Below the pieces are notes generated by a model, which made no database searches, was not told the DNA's origin, and saw only the letters and a program-made list of their open reading frames with translations. Positions 35,709 to 44,221 of a stretch of 64,000 bases of DNA are shown piece by piece. The position numbers were made by a program, and so were the translations under genes. The DNA lies in NCBI RefSeq assembly GCF_014639235.1, contig NZ_BMFU01000003.1:248001-312000 (forward strand), given 5' to 3'. How positions within the stretch are numbered: the stretch's first letter is position 1; each line of letters opens with the position of its first letter. This DNA comes from Paenibacillus silvae. GTDB taxonomy: Bacteria > Bacillota > Bacilli > Paenibacillales > Paenibacillaceae.

Positions 35709-36092
35709 TCACTTCAATTCTCTTAACTGAATTTCCTCAATCTTGTTTCCTCCGCTTTCAATCCCTGCATCTAAATCGAATAAGAAGTATTTAATCTCAT
35801 CATATCTTTGGCTCTTTCTAATCGTTCTAAAATCAAAAACAAGCTTTTTATTGATGCATTGAAAATCCAGCAGTTCAAAAGCTTTTATTCGACGATCTTC
35901 TCCCCATGTCCATGACTGCCCAAGTGATTTCAAAATAGACAATTCTGATTCTTCAAGGTCTTCTGCAAGTAATAGTTCTATTCTAAAAATGGTGCCTTTC
36001 TGATTTGAAAATTCTGAACCGCTATATAGTTTCAAAACTCCAGTCCATTCAAAATCTTGATCGTTATAGTAATCAAAATCATCATTGGTCAT
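35709..36092 (-). CDS. Hypothetical 127-residue cassette protein
   Basis: Acidic protein with DFEWTGVLKLYSGSEFSNQ near the N-terminus and a long C-terminal LRELK tail. The beta-rich pattern with W-T-W-GEDRRIKAF is not a family I recognise. It is a single-gene unit. Confidence 0.7.
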   Translation of the reverse strand: MTNDDFDYYNDQDFEWTGVLKLYSGSEFSNQKGTIFRIELLLAEDLEESELSILKSLGQSWTWGEDRRIKAFELLDFQCINKKLVFDFRTIRKSQRYDEIKYFLFDLDAGIESGGNKIEEIQLRELK

Positions 36093-36133
36093 CCATTTTA
36101 CATCCTTTAATTACGTTTTTGACTTTGGGTATT

Positions 36134-36255
36134 TCACATAACGTTGTCGTATTCACGAACCACAAAGGGGTTGTCTGCTGAAATTCCTCTTCGAAATCCT
36201 TCCAGCAGACCAAGGCTCCATGAGGAGCCGCAGTGTGAATATTATGTTATACGTA
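36134..36255 (-). repeat. attC-like site (type A)
   Basis: Left arm CACATAACGTTGTCGTATTCACG, right arm GTGAATATTATGTTATACG. GTCTGCTG pairs perfectly with CAGCAGAC, and GCTCC with GGAGC. Confidence 0.9.
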
Positions 36256-36396
36256 TTTATTCTGTTTTAGATTTAAATATGTTCATTCACCAAAAGTCAA
36301 TTAATTTGTTCTCCTTAGAACTTTGTTTATACATTTTAGAATTTCTTCACAATCATGCTTAGATGGTTAGCCTATCAAAATAAATCAATTAATATT

Positions 36397-37695
36397 CTAT
36401 TCTCCATGTAATGCTGTACTTTCTAATTCATCAGCTTGTTTATTCGCAACTTTATTTAAATATTCTTCTAAAGTGATATTGTAAAGATTAAAAAATCCTG
36501 TTTTGAAATGTTGATTGTTATTAGCTAATTGAAATAATGGCCAAGTAGCATATGCGTGCTGATTGAAATATTTACCTTCAGCTCCAACTTGAAGCATAGT
36601 TTCTACCAAATCTTCATCAGTATCTGATAGTATCTTTTTTGCAATTTGTAATTCACTATTTACGACAGTCCAATCTACACTTTTAAGAGTTTTTTCTAGT
36701 TCATTTTTCATTTCAAGTTGTTTTAATGCTATACAGTGATTTATTAGAAAAAAGAATTTCATTTCTAAATCACTTATATTAGGAAGCTTTAATGCAAATT
36801 CACTTATGATTAATGAAAATTCAAATTCTTCTTGATGTAACATTTGGAATATTATACTGTTTAAAGCGTTATCCGCTGCATTTAGTTCGTGCTTAAACTG
36901 CTTCCTCCATAATACTTGAACTAATTTTATGCCAACCTCGAGCATAATAAATATTGAACTATTCAGGTATTCTACATTTATATCAACTTTGCTTCCCTTT
37001 GAAGAAATATCTTCATATCCATTTTCTTTGCAAATATTAATATATTGTTCCGTTACAATTCCGCCACAATGCATAATAATATTTCTTCGTTGTGTTACTT
37101 CAACAAATTCAGACCAATTTTCAAATTCTTTTAATTTCACCTTAAATTTTTTTTCAAAGATTTCTATTTGCTTTACATAACTTTCTCTTCGAATAGTGTC
37201 GATCTCTTTTTCAATTATTGATTTCTTGAACATTTCTATATTCGGATATGAAAATATATCTGAGACGGAAAAATTCTTTTCACTTTCTTCTAATAAGCCC
37301 GGTCTTAAGTTAAATAAAACAGTTAATAATTCACCTATAAACTCATCAAATTGGCTAAAAATGTTCAAATAAAGACTATTTATTAAAATATCTGAGTAAA
37401 ACGGAGGTTTACTGTACATAGCACGCTGTAAATCTGCTAGCACTATTTTTGCTTGTTCAGATAAAATCAATTCATTAGAACCTTTACTTACATCAATTTC
37501 TTCATTCAAAAATTGTGCTCCACTTTTTAGTGTCTTAAGTATCTTTTCTTGAGCATCTATATCTAAGTCAACAACTTTATCCCATACAAAGTTACTACAC
37601 TTCAGAATATCATATAGGTTCAATACAAATGATTTGAGTACATCGGCAAAGTCTTTGTCATCTTGTCCTTCTAAAGGATCTACTCGGTTACTCAT
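36397..37695 (-). CDS. HEPN-like helical protein
   Basis: 432 residues, strongly helical and acidic. QRRNIIMHCGG near residue 215 is an R-N-x3-H motif, the catalytic signature of HEPN ribonucleases, placed after a long helical hairpin (FSQFDEFIGELLTVLFNL). The C-terminal 200 residues look like helical repeats (TPR-like). GGGGG before the ATG at 37695 decides the start; 31 further upstream residues would be translated attC-like sequence. A defence RNase role is inferred. Confidence 0.65.
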   Translation of the reverse strand: MSNRVDPLEGQDDKDFADVLKSFVLNLYDILKCSNFVWDKVVDLDIDAQEKILKTLKSGAQFLNEEIDVSKGSNELILSEQAKIVLADLQRAMYSKPPFYSDILINSLYLNIFSQFDEFIGELLTVLFNLRPGLLEESEKNFSVSDIFSYPNIEMFKKSIIEKEIDTIRRESYVKQIEIFEKKFKVKLKEFENWSEFVEVTQRRNIIMHCGGIVTEQYINICKENGYEDISSKGSKVDINVEYLNSSIFIMLEVGIKLVQVLWRKQFKHELNAADNALNSIIFQMLHQEEFEFSLIISEFALKLPNISDLEMKFFFLINHCIALKQLEMKNELEKTLKSVDWTVVNSELQIAKKILSDTDEDLVETMLQVGAEGKYFNQHAYATWPLFQLANNNQHFKTGFFNLYNITLEEYLNKVANKQADELESTALHGE

Positions 37696-37724
37696 ATATA
37701 CCCCCTGTTTAATATAAATATAAT

Positions 37725-37826
37725 TACGTATAACGTTCCTGTATTCACGACCCGACGCATGTCGGGTGTCTGGCGAATGCCGGGCCAAGGACGAATGTCC
37801 GCAGCGTGAATATTATGTTATAAGAA
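37725..37826 (-). repeat. attC-like site (type B)
   Basis: Left arm CGTATAACGTTCCTGTATTCACG, right arm CGTGAATATTATGTTATAAG, hairpins CCCGAC/GTCGGG, GGC/GCC and GGAC/GTCC. Confidence 0.92.
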
Positions 37827-37897
37827 GTCGATTGCTTTTACTCGTTTATCCAAATAAAAAAGCCATTTAATATGGCTTTTCATCAATACAGTACTGT

Positions 37898-38338
37898 TTA
37901 ATACATAGAATTATATTTTTTTTTGTCTTTTTTCAATTTTAATTCTAAAATTCTTTCCGATATCGCATCCGTAGACAAAGCTAACGCAAGTGCCATAATT
38001 CCAAGAACATTATTAACTTTATCAGGAATCGAGTTAAAGTATGAATATAAAAACACACTGGGTAACAGGACAACTACAAGTATCCAAAAAGTGATATAGA
38101 AATGTTTAGCATGTTTTTTTCGATCTGTAACCAATATAGCTGTGGTCGCTAACGTGACTTTATATAACACTAACGTCAACATAATTAAAGTAGCTATCAG
38201 AGAAAATAAGTTTACATAATTTAAGAAATACAAAGAACTTTGATCTTCCGTAGATATAACAATAATACAAACTACAATTGAAACGGTCACAATAAACCAT
38301 TGAATAGGTTGATATTTGTCAGAAAAATCACCTTTCAT
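37898..38338 (-). CDS. Four-helix membrane protein (last gene of a four-gene unit)
   Basis: 146 residues with hydrophobic segments at about 14-30, 38-60, 83-102 and 110-125 and a basic C-terminal tail (LKLKKDKKKYN). The start overlaps the upstream stop by 4 nt (ATGA). A small membrane effector role in a multi-gene module is possible. No family recognised. Confidence 0.75.
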   Translation of the reverse strand: MKGDFSDKYQPIQWFIVTVSIVVCIIVISTEDQSSLYFLNYVNLFSLIATLIMLTLVLYKVTLATTAILVTDRKKHAKHFYITFWILVVVLLPSVFLYSYFNSIPDKVNNVLGIMALALALSTDAISERILELKLKKDKKKYNSMY

Positions 38339-38802
38339 TTAAACAAATCCTCTTCAAACCGCGTTAAATGCAAACTAATTTTGTCGCATATGAAGCCAGC
38401 ATAAAATATATAATCCATTATCTCTTCAACAGTTAAAGACTCTCTTCCAGCAAGTGATACAGAATTTGTATATGTAATAGAATTATCACTATCATCAAAT
38501 CCCATATTCCCATATATAACTCTTTTCAAATTCACTATTGAAAGCTCTCGTAAAACATTTGAAACACTATCTTCATGTTTTATATCATATATGTTATGAC
38601 AGTAAATGAATAAATGCTGAGGTCTTTCTTGGATTACTAAATTCACTTCTACAATATATGCATCATCATTTTCATCTCTTTGTCTGACTAAATTCACTTG
38701 TATTACTTTCTCATCTTGTACTGTTACTTCACTATATTCAATGGGTGTATTGTTCAAAAGTTCCATAACATCAGATAAAGATAACGAATTTTTAGTAATC
38801 AA
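38335..38802 (-). CDS. Hypothetical 155-residue protein
   Basis: Soluble mixed alpha/beta protein (SLSDVMELLNNTPIEYSEV). The start is a TTG with GGAGGGAA ideally spaced upstream; no ATG fits. Coupled to the membrane-protein gene by a 4-nt overlap. Unknown family. Confidence 0.7.
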   Translation of the reverse strand: MITKNSLSLSDVMELLNNTPIEYSEVTVQDEKVIQVNLVRQRDENDDAYIVEVNLVIQERPQHLFIYCHNIYDIKHEDSVSNVLRELSIVNLKRVIYGNMGFDDSDNSITYTNSVSLAGRESLTVEEIMDYIFYAGFICDKISLHLTRFEEDLFK

Positions 38803-38826
38803 AAGATTCCCTCCAATATATAATAA

Positions 38827-39171
38827 TCAATTTACAATAAGAGCTCTACGTTCTTCACTCAGGAGATTACTAAAATCATTTGGTATTAATGTACCCTCAT
38901 CAAAGTAAATGCCCATAATTTCTCCCTTAAATTCTTTGTTTATAAATTGCGAAACTAAATATTTTTGTTCTGAAGCAGATGGATTTGAAACTGTATCATA
39001 AATTTCAATTTTAAAAAAATCATTATAATGAATCAATTTAAGTTTATTGTCAGAATTGATTGCATAATAAGCATCTCTTGAAAGTTTTTTGAAATTAATT
39101 GAGAAGTATTTTTCCATAGATTTAAGTGATGAATCAGAAAGTTTATCAGCTATTACTATCATCGAAATCAT
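38827..39171 (-). CDS. Hypothetical 114-residue protein
   Basis: Small alpha/beta protein (MISMIVIADKLSDSSLKSME), with AAAGGAG before the ATG. It lies 24 bp upstream of the next gene of the unit. Not recognised. Confidence 0.68.
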   Translation of the reverse strand: MISMIVIADKLSDSSLKSMEKYFSINFKKLSRDAYYAINSDNKLKLIHYNDFFKIEIYDTVSNPSASEQKYLVSQFINKEFKGEIMGIYFDEGTLIPNDFSNLLSEERRALIVN

Positions 39172-39186
39172 AATGCTACTCCTTTT

Positions 39187-39516
39187 TTATAAAAACTCTT
39201 CTAATTCGCTTAGTAAATTCACAAATCGCAAAATAAGTTTTTTGCAATTTTCATCGTGAAAATTCTCGTTATAAATATTATTTATCTCGGTATGTATTTC
39301 TAGCAAATCATTTAATTTAATCGTAGTACATTTAGTAAGCTTCAATTTATCTAATGTAAGTAACCGGACTTCAAAAGTGTAGTGGTCAGAAAGATGGGTT
39401 TTTGTTGCAAGGTCAGATCTATTCTTACGAATTTTAGCTTTTACATAGTTGCCTTCGTCCTCTACAAGTTGTGCTTCATATTCTAACGTTTTTTTTATTA
39501 ACCCCACATCAATCAT
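39187..39516 (-). CDS. Hypothetical 109-residue protein (first gene of the four-gene unit)
   Basis: Begins MIDVGLIKKTLEYEAQLVED; a helical C-terminus (LILRFVNLLSELEEFL) may mediate pairing. AGGGGA stands about 11 nt before the ATG at 39516; a TTG seven codons upstream would overlap that site. The four genes lie within one unit of 1.8 kb, unlike the single-gene units around them. Confidence 0.68.
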   Translation of the reverse strand: MIDVGLIKKTLEYEAQLVEDEGNYVKAKIRKNRSDLATKTHLSDHYTFEVRLLTLDKLKLTKCTTIKLNDLLEIHTEINNIYNENFHDENCKKLILRFVNLLSELEEFL

Positions 39517-39624
39517 AAACGTACTATCCCCTGTCAAATTAATGATGTACTTTTAATTAATTCGATAAAATAAAGCAACATTCCTTCTTTTGTTTCAATT
39601 TTCAATCTAAGGTTTTATCGATTT

Positions 39625-39746
39625 CTTATAACGTTACTGTATTCATGAACCCCAAAGGGGTTGTCTGCTGAAATTCCTCTTCGAAATTCAACTTGCAGAC
39701 CAAGGCTCCACAAGGAGCCGCAGCGTGAATATTATGTTATGAGATG
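39625..39746 (-). repeat. attC-like site (type A)
   Basis: Left arm CTTATAACGTTACTGTATTCATG, right arm CGTGAATATTATGTTATGAG. AACCCC/GGGGTT and GGCTCC/GGAGCC hairpins are intact. Confidence 0.92.
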
Positions 39747-39763
39747 TCATTGGCTTCTGCGAA

Positions 39764-40093
39764 CTATCCCCAAAACATTCCGTTGTGTCCTTCATCCACG
39801 ATCTTTAACTGTGTTTCAAAATCTTCACTCGGTTCTATGTCATCTATGAAATGCCATTTTCCTTTACTGTCTTGCCAATATATTTTCCATTCATTGTTAC
39901 CTAATCTAAACTGAGCTACTGGCATCTGCACCCATTGATCACTTTTGAATCCTTGTCTTTCTTCGATTAATGTCACGTGATTTCCTCTGATTTTGTAACT
40001 AATTTTAATTTGGCTTTTCACATGTTCCGGCACTGCATTTTCGGTGTACTTGTCCATAATCTTCATAATCCGCTTCTTCGTAAAATCATCCAT
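39764..40093 (-). CDS. DUF3024 family protein
   Basis: 109 residues, full length for DUF3024. Characteristic segments are PVAQFRLGNNEWKIYWQDSK near residue 58 and GKWHFIDDIEPSEDFETQL after it. Function unknown. Single-gene unit. Confidence 0.82.
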   Translation of the reverse strand: MDDFTKKRIMKIMDKYTENAVPEHVKSQIKISYKIRGNHVTLIEERQGFKSDQWVQMPVAQFRLGNNEWKIYWQDSKGKWHFIDDIEPSEDFETQLKIVDEGHNGMFWG

Positions 40094-40147
40094 GAATTAG
40101 TCTCGCCTGCCTTATTCTCTTTTGCCTTGATTATATCACGATGATTT

Positions 40148-40315
40148 CTCATAACGTTACTGTATCTACGAACCCGAGAGGCTTAAGGGAGCAGTGCGAC
40201 CGGGTCCAACGGACTTAGCCTGGCAGGGTTGTGAGTTGATTCCGCTTCTTAGCCTGCCCCTTCTTACGAACCAAGGGCCGGACGGCCCGCAGCGTAGATA
40301 CTTTGTTATGAGATA
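40148..40315 (-). repeat. attC-like site (long type C)
   Basis: Left arm CTCATAACGTTACTGTATCTACG, right arm CGTAGATACTTTGTTATGAG: the inner boxes changed together (TATCTA with TAGATA), a compensatory change. Confidence 0.88.
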
Positions 40316-40348
40316 TCATCGACCTCGTCGAAATACTGAAATAATCTT

Positions 40349-41037
40349 TTAGTTTTTAATCACTTCAATACTGCGCTTTAATAATTCTAATACTGATTTA
40401 ATATTCTCATACACCATTGATGAGCTAAAATATTCTTGCACATACTCTATCACGACACCATTGTCATCTATTCTTCGTACTAATCCTGGCATGTTCGGAG
40501 AGTAATTATGAGTTATGTGGTTCCTATAAGTATTCGCATTAATAAATTCAATATTGCTCATAATTTCTGACAGCTTTAGGAACATATCATCATCTTTACC
40601 TTTTAGTTGCCTAACCACTTTCTTAAATTCAATTTTCTTTATCCCTAAATTATACTGAATATTAAGTATGTGCCCTACCACTTCCCAACATGAAAACACT
40701 TTAAAATAAAAGACATCCGAGTAGTAATCAAACTTTTCTTTATTTCCAAGATGATGTGGTTCAAAATCTGTAAAGATTCCGTTATTATCTCTCTTTTCAG
40801 TCTCATCAGGTATTCCTAGTTGATAATAGAAAGTTAATAAAATATAACTTTCTACAAGTGATTTAAATCTCTGTATTAACAATAATCCATATGAGTTAAT
40901 TATAGGACTATCAAATATATCAATTGCATTTAGATTATTGTTATAAAAGCCAGAAGATGAAAAACTAAATCCTACAAATGGGCTATTATTATAGATATTC
41001 TTCCATTCTTCTTCGTTAGGTATCTAATATATTTCAT
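40349..41037 (-). pseudogene. HEPN-like (Cthe_2314-type) gene with N-terminal frameshift
   Basis: From residue LLIQRF on, a 177-codon frame encodes a helical protein with YRNHITHNYSP, an R-N-x3-H HEPN motif, near its C-terminal third. The same frame continues upstream (PNEEEWKNIYNNSPFVGFSF) but has no start; the good ribosome site AAGGAGAAAA precedes an ATG at 41037 that is one base out of frame. A single-base indel near 41025 would explain this. The gene is probably inactive unless the shift is a sequencing error. Confidence 0.6.
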
Positions 41038-41062
41038 TTTTCTCCTTCTTTTCTGATGATTT

Positions 41063-41189
41063 CTCATAACGTTCCTGTATTCAAGACGTCCGACGAAGTC
41101 GGATGTGTCTGCTGAAACGCTTCCACAAAATTCATCCAGCAGACCAAGGCTCCAAAGGAGCCGCAGCTTGAATATTATGTTATACGACG
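41063..41189 (-). repeat. attC-like site (type A)
   Basis: Left arm CTCATAACGTTCCTGTATTCAAG, right arm CTTGAATATTATGTTATACG. First hairpin is changed to GTCCGAC/GTCGGA, unlike the other A sites. Confidence 0.92.
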
Positions 41190-41238
41190 GAATTACATCT
41201 TCGAGTTAACCAACATTCTCTTATATTCTATTCTTTCA

Positions 41239-41439
41239 TTAGTCTGTTATATGTTCCAAAAGATCTCCAGGTTGGCATTCCAATGCCGTACACAATTTAT
41301 CAATGACTTCTAAAGATACATATTCATTCGTATTGAGCTTTGCCATCGTTGCCGATGAAATCCCCGTCATTTTCAATAAATCCTGCTTCTTAATCTCCCT
41401 ATCAATCAATAATTTTTGAAATGGTTTATAACTTATCAT
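41239..41439 (-). CDS. XRE-family helix-turn-helix regulator
   Basis: 66 residues: KPFQKLLIDREIKKQDLLKM then TGISSATMAKLNTNEYVSLE form a Cro/C1-type HTH, ending LGDLLE-type (ECQPGDLLEHITD). The ATG at 41439 fits; the upstream extension is AT-rich promoter DNA. It is divergent from the 95-residue gene at 41611. Nearly identical to 42693-42896. Probably an autorepressor binding ATATC-N3-GATAT between the genes. Confidence 0.85.
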   Translation of the reverse strand: MISYKPFQKLLIDREIKKQDLLKMTGISSATMAKLNTNEYVSLEVIDKLCTALECQPGDLLEHITD

Positions 41440-41507
41440 CTGGTATCCCTTCGTATCAAATTTGAATTTTTCTTTAATTATATGAAAATATATTTTCTTA
41501 ATCAAAA

Positions 41508-41551
41508 ATATCTTTGATATGTATTGACTATACTTTTCGTTATGATAAAAT
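41508..41551 (+). promoter_or_regulatory. Promoter and operator of the small rightward gene
   Basis: TTGACT (41524-41529), 16-bp spacer, TAAAAT (41546-41551). Just upstream lies the palindrome ATATC-ttt-GATAT (41508-41520), a likely XRE operator. The same arrangement recurs at 42965-43008. Confidence 0.7.
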
Positions 41552-41610
41552 AATATTCAATAAGTTAAACTTTTATTCGCAAAATAAAACATAATGGACG
41601 GTGATCATTT

Positions 41611-41898
41611 ATGTACAATTCCTTAGAAGTCTTACTTGATTCGTTGATACGTAATCGAATTGAAGCCTTATATAGCGATCTTCTCAAGAACAACGCCATT
41701 TATAATCAATTCTCATCTGATCGAAATCTTTACTTCAAACAGTTACATGAGCTTCTACCTCAGGATATGCATAAAACTCTATTTCTTTACGATGATGCAG
41801 ACCTCTCAGTTCAAACAATACTAGAACGTGAAATCTACTTGCAAGGTTTTAAAGATGCTCTTCAATTACATAATGAATTAAATATAACTTCTAATTGA
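41611..41898 (+). CDS. DUF6809-like small protein (paired with XRE regulator)
   Basis: 95 helical residues: SLEVLLDSLIRNRIEALYSD, then a C-terminal REIYLQGFKDALQLHNEL helix typical of DUF6809-like proteins. It has its own promoter and terminator and runs against the cassette direction. Its partner gene could form a toxin-antitoxin or self-regulated pair (inference). The start has GGACGGTGATC upstream. Confidence 0.75.
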   Translation: MYNSLEVLLDSLIRNRIEALYSDLLKNNAIYNQFSSDRNLYFKQLHELLPQDMHKTLFLYDDADLSVQTILEREIYLQGFKDALQLHNELNITSN

Positions 41899-41920
41899 GA
41901 GCCAAACGGCTCTCTTTTCA
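41897..41920 (+). terminator. Rho-independent terminator
   Basis: GAGAGCC-aaac-GGCTCTC followed by TTTTC, overlapping the stop of the 95-residue gene. The copy at 43354-43377 has the loop GAAT. Confidence 0.85.
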
Positions 41921-41929
41921 ATTGATTCT

Positions 41930-42051
41930 GTCGTATAACGTTCCTGTATTCATGAACCCCAAAGGGGTTGTCTGCTGAAATTCCTCTTCGAAATCCATCC
42001 GCAGACCAAGGTTCCATCGGAGCCGCTGCTTGAATATTATGTTATACGAAG
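41930..42051 (-). repeat. attC-like site (type A)
   Basis: Left arm CGTATAACGTTCCTGTATTCATG, right arm CTTGAATATTATGTTATACG. AACCCC/GGGGTT intact. Confidence 0.92.
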
Positions 42052-42060
42052 CACTTCGCA

Positions 42061-42504
42061 TCATTGAACTGCATTCAAAATCTCAATTACTAAAATAGCT
42101 TCTTCTTTATAACCTTCAAGATCGTTTAGTTTAATCCATTCAGGTTCATGATCTCTAAATTGATAGAATCTTATTACCACATCTTCTCCTTCGATTGTAG
42201 AACTTAAAATTAAAATAAAGTCTTTTTCAGGATAGTTCCACTTTAAATTCTCTTTCCAATTCGAAATGAGTTTTATTCCAGTCCTTAAATCCTCTATATG
42301 GTAATGATTTATTGAGGCTTCTAGTTCCGTTCGATCTTGATAAATGGTTTCTTCAATAGAGTCTGTCTCTCTTAAACTTGAAGCATCAACTAAAATGCAA
42401 TTGTCCCATTCATGAAAAGTAGGGTTAAATAAATTCGAACTGATCGATTCATTTGATTGAGCAAGCTCATTCAATAAATTTCTCATCGCCTTATTTGTTT
42501 TCAT
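42061..42504 (-). CDS. Hypothetical 147-residue cassette protein
   Basis: Soluble acidic protein. WNYPEKDFILILSSTIEGED and RFYQFRDHEPEWIKLNDLEG suggest a beta-sheet core like that of immunity-type proteins, but I cannot name the family. Single-gene unit between two type-A sites. Confidence 0.7.
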   Translation of the reverse strand: MKTNKAMRNLLNELAQSNESISSNLFNPTFHEWDNCILVDASSLRETDSIEETIYQDRTELEASINHYHIEDLRTGIKLISNWKENLKWNYPEKDFILILSSTIEGEDVVIRFYQFRDHEPEWIKLNDLEGYKEEAILVIEILNAVQ

Positions 42505-42527
42505 GTTTTTCCTGCTTTCGAAGTGTT

Positions 42528-42652
42528 TCGTATAACGTTCCTGTATTCATGAACCCCGTCAGGGGTTGTCTGCTGAAATCCCTCTCCGAAATCCATCTAG
42601 CAGACCAAGGCTCCGAAAGGAGCCACAGCGTGAATACTATGTTATACGACGG
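42528..42652 (-). repeat. attC-like site (type A)
   Basis: Left arm CGTATAACGTTCCTGTATTCATG, right arm CGTGAATACTATGTTATACG. AACCCC-gtca-GGGGTT hairpin. Confidence 0.92.
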
Positions 42653-42692
42653 AATCACGTCTTCGAGTTAACCAACATCCACTTATATTCTT

Positions 42693-42896
42693 TCATTGGT
42701 CTGTTAAATGTTCCAAAAGATCTCCAGGCTGGCATCCCAACGCCGTACATAATTTATCAATGACTTCTAACGATACATATTCATTCGTATTGAGCTTTGC
42801 CATCGTTGCCGAAGAAATCCCCGTGATTTTCAATAAATCCTGCTTCTTAATCTCCCTGTCAATCAATAATTTTTGAAATGGTTTATAGCTTATCAT
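42693..42896 (-). CDS. XRE-family helix-turn-helix regulator (second copy)
   Basis: 67 residues, differing from the copy at 41239 at about five positions and one extra C-terminal residue. Start ATG 42896 with AAGGAG. Divergent from 43068-43355. The whole 740-bp unit is a near-duplicate of 41188-41930, including operator, promoter and terminator. Confidence 0.85.
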   Translation of the reverse strand: MISYKPFQKLLIDREIKKQDLLKITGISSATMAKLNTNEYVSLEVIDKLCTALGCQPGDLLEHLTDQ

Positions 42897-42964
42897 TTGG
42901 TACTCCTTCGTATCGAATTTGAATTTTTCTTTAATTATATGAAAATATATTTTTTTAATCAAAA

Positions 42965-43008
42965 ATATCTTTGATATGTATTGACTATAATTTTCGTTAT
43001 GATAAAAT
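42965..43008 (+). promoter_or_regulatory. Promoter and operator, second copy
   Basis: Palindrome ATATC-ttt-GATAT (42965-42977), then TTGACT (42981) and TAAAAT (43003) with 16-bp spacing. Confidence 0.7.
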
Positions 43009-43067
43009 AATATTTAATAACTTAAACTTTTGTTCACAAAATAAAACATAACGAAAGGTGATCATTT

Positions 43068-43355
43068 ATGTACAATTCCTTAGAAGTCTTACTTGATTCG
43101 TTGATCCGTAATCGAATTGAGGCCTTATATAGCGATCTTCTCAAGAACAACACTAGCTATAATCAATTCTCATCCGATCGAAATCTTTACTTCAAACAGT
43201 TACATGAACTTCTACCTCAGGATGTGCATAAAACTCTATTTCTTTACGATGATGCAGACCTCTCAGTCCAAACAATTCTAGAACGCGAGATCTACTTGCA
43301 AGGTTTTAAGGATGCTCTTCAATTACATAATGAATTAAATATAACTTCTAACTGA
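43068..43355 (+). CDS. DUF6809-like small protein (second copy)
   Basis: 95 residues, identical to the protein at 41611 except for the changes NAI to NTS and M to V (DVHKT). CGAAAGGTGATC upstream is a better ribosome site than in the first copy. High identity indicates a recent duplication of the whole unit. Confidence 0.78.
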   Translation: MYNSLEVLLDSLIRNRIEALYSDLLKNNTSYNQFSSDRNLYFKQLHELLPQDVHKTLFLYDDADLSVQTILEREIYLQGFKDALQLHNELNITSN

Positions 43356-43377
43356 GAGCCGAATGGCTCTCTTTTCA
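43354..43377 (+). terminator. Rho-independent terminator
   Basis: GAGAGCC-gaat-GGCTCTC then TTTTC, downstream of the second 95-residue gene. Confidence 0.85.
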
Positions 43378-43387
43378 TTTAATTCTG

Positions 43388-43551
43388 TAGTATAACGTTC
43401 TTTTATTCACGAACCCGAGAGCCATAAGTGACAAAGGGAACTGAGTCGAAAACTTAGGATCGTAAAAGTTGTCCGGTGGTCCCATTTCTAAGTTCTCAAC
43501 TTCTAGGATCAAGGGCGCCAGCCCGCAGTGTGAATATGGTGTTAATCGGAG
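43388..43551 (-). repeat. attC-like site (long type C)
   Basis: Left arm TAGTATAACGTTCTTTTATTCACG, right arm TGTGAATATGGTGTTAATC. Interior 120 bp with AACCCGAGAG start shared with the site at 40148. Confidence 0.8.
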
Positions 43552-43588
43552 TGCAGAAAGTATAACTTACACATTTAATTCCAAATCC

Positions 43589-44074
43589 TTAATGCTTATA
43601 TATATCTATTAAATCTCGCATTTCCCTGCCTTTTACTATTTGATTTGGTCTTATAGGCATAATCAATTCATAGATAATGTAGTTATGGCTATGAAATAAT
43701 ATCTCTACTTCATCTAGTGAAAATAATTTTTGATACTCAAAAACATAATCACTAAGGTCACAATTGTTTATTCGTTCCAGTAACTTATTGAAAATCTGAA
43801 AGAAGTCCTCTGTTGCTAGATACCATTCCCCTTTCATTTGATATTTATCAATCAGTTTATGTATAACACCTTCAAGTCCTATAATTTCTTCTTCATATTC
43901 AAACTCTGATGTTATAACAAATACATTACTTATTTCATGTGGACATCCCGTTTGAATATTTTTAATTCTATTGTAGAGGTTCCTTGTTCGACCAACCTTC
44001 AAAAATGAATCTTCTCTATATGAACAAACGATAATATAAAGAAGAAAAGCATTAGGTTCAAGTAATTCTCTCAT
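43589..44074 (-). CDS. GIY-YIG / T5orf172-like nuclease-domain protein
   Basis: 161 residues. FLLYIIVCSYREDSFLKVGR then TRNLYNRIKNIQTGCPH gives the beta strands and arginine helix of the GIY-YIG fold (Y-I-I variant, K-x-G-R-T). A glutamate in GLEGVIHKLIDKY could complete the site. GAGGAGG before the ATG at 44074. Possible nuclease of a defence unit. Confidence 0.75.
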   Translation of the reverse strand: MRELLEPNAFLLYIIVCSYREDSFLKVGRTRNLYNRIKNIQTGCPHEISNVFVITSEFEYEEEIIGLEGVIHKLIDKYQMKGEWYLATEDFFQIFNKLLERINNCDLSDYVFEYQKLFSLDEVEILFHSHNYIIYELIMPIRPNQIVKGREMRDLIDIYKH

Positions 44075-44092
44075 AGTAATCCTCCTCATATT

Positions 44093-44201
44093 TCGCTTAA
44101 CATTCCTCTATTCATGAACCCCGAAGGGTTGTCCGCCGAAAATCCTTCCCGCATAACAAGGCCCCAAAGGAGCCATGGCTAGAATATTATGTTATATGAA
44201 G
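44093..44201 (-). repeat. attC-like site (type A)
   Basis: Left arm GCTTAACATTCCTCTATTCATG, right arm CTAGAATATTATGTTATATG. The second stem is shortened. Confidence 0.85.
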
Positions 44202-44221
44202 TCCCTTACTTCTTTGAAATA

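Noticed and set aside
36397..37788. N-terminal extensions of several cassette genes with a shared peptide (PDTRHASGREYRN-like)
   Set aside because: The shared peptide is translated attC-like DNA. Good ribosome sites lie inside, at 37695, 47016 and 50777, so the shorter starts are used.
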